Positions 21,680 through 22,337 of a stretch of DNA of 22,337 bases are shown one piece after another; the first letter of the stretch is position 1; every line of letters starts with the position of its first letter. Under the pieces are notes generated by a model. The model saw only the letters and a program-made list of their open reading frames with translations. It was not told where the DNA came from and made no database searches. The position numbers and the translations under genes were made by a program. Origin of the DNA: Sphingomonadaceae bacterium (GTDB taxonomy: Bacteria > Pseudomonadota > Alphaproteobacteria > Sphingomonadales > Sphingomonadaceae); NCBI GenBank assembly GCA_019239785.1, contig JAFAZM010000220.1, forward strand, positions 1-22,337, in the 5' to 3' direction.

Positions 21680-22337
21680 TCAGCGCGACAGCTTGACCAG
21701 CAGCGCGCCTGAGGTCGTGACGGTGGCGGCGAAGAGCTTCAGCAGGTTCAGCCGCTCGCCCAGGACCAGCACACCGATCAGCAGCGCGAAGATCACGCTG
21801 GTCTCGCGCAGCGCTGCGACCAGGGCGATCGGCGCCTGGGTGAAGCCCCAGACGACGAGGGCGAAGGCGGTGAACGAGGCGCCGCCGGCGGGGAGGGCCG
21901 TGCGCCAGCCGCTCCGGACCACGTCGGCGACGAGGCCGGGCCGGCGCCATGCCATCAGACCGGCCATCGCCGCCGCATTGATCAGCGACAGCATCGCATA
22001 GAAGCCGAGCGCGGTGCCGCCGATCCGCGCCCCGGCGCCGTCGGCGAGCGAATAGGCCGCGGTGAAGCAGCCGGTGGCGAGCGCCGTCGCGGCCGAGCGT
22101 CCGTCCCAGATCCCATCGGCCCGCCGCACCGAGACCAGGCTCATCAGGCCGATCGCAATGATCAGGATCCCCGCCCAGGCCGGCCCGCTCAGCTGCTCGC
22201 CGAGCCAGAGCACCGACAAAGCCGCGGTGAGCAACGGTGCGGTGCCGCGGGCGAGCGGATAGACGTGGGTGAGGTCGCCGTGCCGATAGGATTGCTGCAG
22301 GAAGAGCTGGTAGACGAGGTGGAGGAAACCGCCGCCG
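21680..22337 (-). CDS. EamA/DMT-family transporter, 5' end beyond the window
   Basis: The visible 218 residues are the C-terminal three-quarters of a drug/metabolite transporter: ...LQQSYRHGDLTHVYPLARGTAPLLTAALS carries the typical end of the first EamA half, and several hydrophobic helices follow (for example WAGILIIAIGLMSLV, LGFYAMLSLINAAAMAGLMAW, and VIFALLIGVLVLGERLNLLKLF). It is an inner-membrane protein, usually with 10 helices, moving small metabolites; the substrate is unknown. The frame continues open to the right edge, so the start lies outside. A TTG at 22234 inside the frame is not the start. Confidence 0.88.
   Translation of the reverse strand, partial: GGGFLHLVYQLFLQQSYRHGDLTHVYPLARGTAPLLTAALSVLWLGEQLSGPAWAGILIIAIGLMSLVSVRRADGIWDGRSAATALATGCFTAAYSLADGAGARIGGTALGFYAMLSLINAAAMAGLMAWRRPGLVADVVRSGWRTALPAGGASFTAFALVVWGFTQAPIALVAALRETSVIFALLIGVLVLGERLNLLKLFAATVTTSGALLVKLSR

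Noticed and set aside
21624..21950. An N-terminal extension of the PIN toxin to 252 residues
   Set aside because: The extension covers the end of the EamA gene in another frame, and PIN domains begin at MYVLDTN. The palindrome and TATATA box also argue for the start at 21623.

Overview
The window reads as a GC-rich (roughly two-thirds G+C) alphaproteobacterial chromosome, most likely a member of the Sphingomonadales. The grounds are the combination of families (TldD, DUF924, tandem DUF2007, zf-CHCC, DUF2171, secreted M13 peptidases), very dense packing, and a palindromic intergenic repeat of the kind often seen in sphingomonads. This is inference from gene content; no rRNA or other marker gene is present. 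I see no phage, insertion sequence, CRISPR array, tRNA or rRNA. No gene-free stretch exceeds 300 bases; the longest are 82-308, 2636-2887 and 7378-7662.

Left part (1-2635): the tail of an unidentified gene and its terminator, a membrane-anchored retropepsin-like aspartic protease, and, on the minus strand, a secreted cyclophilin-type peptidylprolyl isomerase and an exported protein of unknown function. A plus-strand cluster follows (2888-7377). It holds an exported alpha/beta hydrolase with an Asp nucleophile, a cytosolic chloroperoxidase-like serine hydrolase, a three-part fusion (cyclic-nucleotide-binding domain, thioredoxin-like domain, thioredoxin-reductase fold without the redox CxxC), a DUF2171 protein and a small secreted protein. 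This looks like a redox or stress-linked operon.

Middle (7378-13432): a repeat- and hairpin-rich convergent gap, two tandem M13 metallopeptidases on the minus strand, a second member of the unknown exported family, and the first of two PilZ genes. From 13525 to 16376 the minus strand carries the second PilZ gene and a tightly overlapped operon tldD - DUF924 - DUF2007 - DUF2007, with a promoter that predicts a leaderless tldD message. A zf-CHCC zinc protein and a divergent ABC ATPase follow.

Right part (17765-22337): a secreted M28 aminopeptidase split by a one-base frameshift, nadB with a TTG start, a PIN-toxin/antitoxin pair in toxin-first order with a palindrome over the toxin start, and the 3' part of an EamA transporter gene.

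Two themes stand out. The first is paralogy: four families are each present twice (M13, PilZ, DUF2007 and the unknown exported family). The second is compaction: three convergent gene pairs end within 0-3 bases of each other. The most promising less-described items are the CxxC-less fusion and its hydrolase neighbours, and the paired exported family with a conserved cysteine pair.
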